56,810 nucleotides of DNA. It comes from an uncultured Sulfolobales archaeon. GTDB lineage: Archaea; Thermoproteota; Thermoprotei_A; Sulfolobales; NBVN01. The stretch spans positions 1-56,810 of the forward strand of contig CALKCU010000036.1 of NCBI GenBank assembly GCA_938083005.1, read 5' to 3'. Of this stretch, positions 55,130 through 56,810 are shown piece after piece. The notes beneath the pieces were generated by a model. It was given only the letters and a program-made list of their open reading frames with translations. It did no database searches and had not been told where the DNA came from. Within the stretch, counting starts at the first letter, position 1, and each line of letters opens with the position of its first letter. The translations under genes were made by a program, and so were the position numbers.

Positions 55130-56243
55130 GTGCCGAGCATTTAGCTCCGAGGGCCTCGAGATAGGCAAGGAAGAGCTTAAGCGCCTAATCAGGGAGCTGA
55201 GGAAGTGGAGCGCTCACGCGACGACCCTTCTATCCCTGTACGTACCGCCGGGCAGACCCGTGGGCGAGGTAGTGAACATGCTAAGGCAGGAGCTATCCAT
55301 CACCGAGAACATAAAGCTGAAGAGGACCAGGTCCAAGGTTCAGTTCGCTCTGGAGGCGGCTATAGACAGGCTCCTGAGGATACCTAAGATACCCAAGAAC
55401 GGTCTCGTCGTGTTCGCCGGGGAGCACGACGAGACCGGGGACACCATAGTCTTGGTCTTCTCGCCCCCGGAGCAGGTTAGCGTGTTCTTCTATAGAACCG
55501 ACAAGCACTTCCACACGGAGTTCCTCGAGAGCATGGTCGAGGAGAGCGACGTCTACGGCCTCGTAATTGTGGAGCGAGACGAGGCTACCATAGGCCTCCT
55601 GAAGGGAGGAGCGATCACGGTCCTCGACGAGCTGGAGGGCTACGTTCCGGGGAAGCATAGCAGGGGGGGATGGTCTCAGAGGAGGTTTGAGAGGATAATT
55701 GAGGAGATGGTTGAGGAGTTCTACAAGAAGGTCGGCGAGAAGGTCAGTAGCTACTTCATACCGTTGCTAGAAGCCGGCAGGTTGAAGGGGATCATAATAG
55801 GGGGACCGGGCTACGCGAAGCTGGACTTCGCTAAGGGAGGCTACCTTGACTACCGCCTCCGAGGATTGATAGTGGGAAGCCCCCTAGACGTGAGCTCGCA
55901 GGGGGAGCCCGGCCTCAGGGAGCTCGTCGAGAAGGCGAAAGAGTACATCAAGGAGACGAAGTACCACAAAACGAAGGAGATACTGGAGGAGTTCAAGTAC
56001 CACTTAGCGAAGGACGACGGGTTGGCTATCTACGGTGAGACGGAGATAGCCGAAAGCCTCAAGCTCGGCGCTGTGGAGACCCTTGTTGTGACGGAGGACT
56101 ACCCCAGGATGGCGGAGCTGAAGAGCCTAGCTGAATCTAGCGGAGCTAAAGTCGTAGTAGTGGACGAGGAGTTCATGGAGTACGAATGGATTAGGAAGGC
56201 CTTCGGCGGAGCCGTTGCGATACTGAGGTACCGGGTTAGCTAG
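55130..56243 (+). CDS. prf1: Peptide chain release factor aRF1; 5' end requires +1 shift or non-canonical start
   Basis: aRF1 sequence KEELKRLIRELRKWSAHATTLLSLYVPPGRP...QELSITENIKLKRTRSKVQFALEAAIDRLL. Track start GTG 55260 is inside the conserved domain; GTG 55130 is out of frame by one. Confidence 0.85.
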
Positions 56244-56544
56244 ACTCTTCGCCGCCCTCCTCTTCGCTAAGGAGCTCTAGGAGTATCTCGTAGAACTCTT
56301 CCTTCTCCTGCTCTATCTCCTCCCGGCTTCTCGCTAGCCCGCCCCCCTCGCTTACGACGGAGGTGGTCTTCACCTTGGGCTCCGCGCCCGCGCTACCGGT
56401 TAGCCTGTACTTCTCTCCAGTCTTGGAGACCTCCTCGTGACCGCACTTCGGGCACTTGTAGATGTGGCCGTCGCTTGTTCTCTGGGGAACCATTACAGTC
56501 CCACACTTGGGGCAAAACTTCGTGTTAGCCCACCTCTTAAGCAC
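56236..56544 (-). CDS. TFS/RpoM-like single zinc-ribbon protein
   Basis: TKFCPKCGTVMVPQRTSDGHIYKCPKCGHEE N-terminal ribbon; acidic C-terminus, no second TFIIS-type ribbon. Confidence 0.75.
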   Translation of the reverse strand: MLKRWANTKFCPKCGTVMVPQRTSDGHIYKCPKCGHEEVSKTGEKYRLTGSAGAEPKVKTTSVVSEGGGLARSREEIEQEKEEFYEILLELLSEEEGGEESS

Positions 56545-56810
56545 TAAGAGGTTAGGCGTTTATAAGCTTTTCGATAGTAGCGCGCTCGCTCCGCGGCGGA
56601 GTCCTTGATGTGATGGTGCAACGGCCGCGCAGCCTTGGGGGAGGCTAGCTCTAGTGACATCTCTGGAAAGAGCTCACGGACCTCTTCTACCTCAAGACCG
56701 GGGAGGCGGTGGAGTTACGCTCGGAGAGCGATCCGGAGGGAGGTCCCGCATAGCCGAACCGCCCGCGAATACGCGGGGGAGCGGCGGGTGGGGTAGAACT
56801 CCCCGGACGC

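Noticed and set aside
1-56810. CRISPR array, insertion sequence, toxin-antitoxin pair or inteins
   Set aside because: No regularly spaced direct repeats, transposase or integrase motifs, TA pairs, or intein interruptions in atpA, rfcS or other usual hosts.
56560-56810. Coding gene or sRNA at the right edge
   Set aside because: No convincing ORF or box pair; small hairpin cccgcgaatacgcggg only, and the sequence is truncated by the window end.

Overview
The window is a gene-dense stretch of a high-GC archaeal genome, most likely Thermoproteota (crenarchaeal type); I cannot fix the order or species. It is mostly informational and housekeeping genes: aIF2-beta, NMD3, aIF1A, RIO1, TmcA, S15, TrpRS, RpoK, a type IA topoisomerase, KH/Pno1-like, NOG1, Orc1/Cdc6, RFC large and small, aRF1, a TFS-like zinc ribbon, and a complete H-I-K-E-C-F-A-B-D A/V-type ATPase operon. 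There are also envelope and surface genes: a coiled-coil membrane-anchored stalk, an archaeal type IV pilus-like operon with a divergent giant surface protein, and a three-gene membrane operon resembling CedA1/CedA/CedA2 of the crenarchaeal DNA-import system. One tRNA-Glu(UUC) is present. No CRISPR array, rRNA or transposon was seen. Best leads: (i) the aRF1 gene has a well-placed leaderless GTG start followed four codons later by in-frame TAG, and needs a +1 shift to reach the conserved N-terminus; (ii) a tandem Hfq/Sm-like protein with the same +1 offset at its predicted leaderless GTG; (iii) a small membrane protein that seems to start at ATT behind a perfect Shine-Dalgarno; (iv) three intergenic C/D box sRNA candidates, one whose C box contains the stop codon of the KH-domain gene and one complementary to a tRNA T-arm; (v) a degenerate repeat pair upstream of rps15 and rpoK. 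All functional names come from motif recognition by eye; no database search was run.
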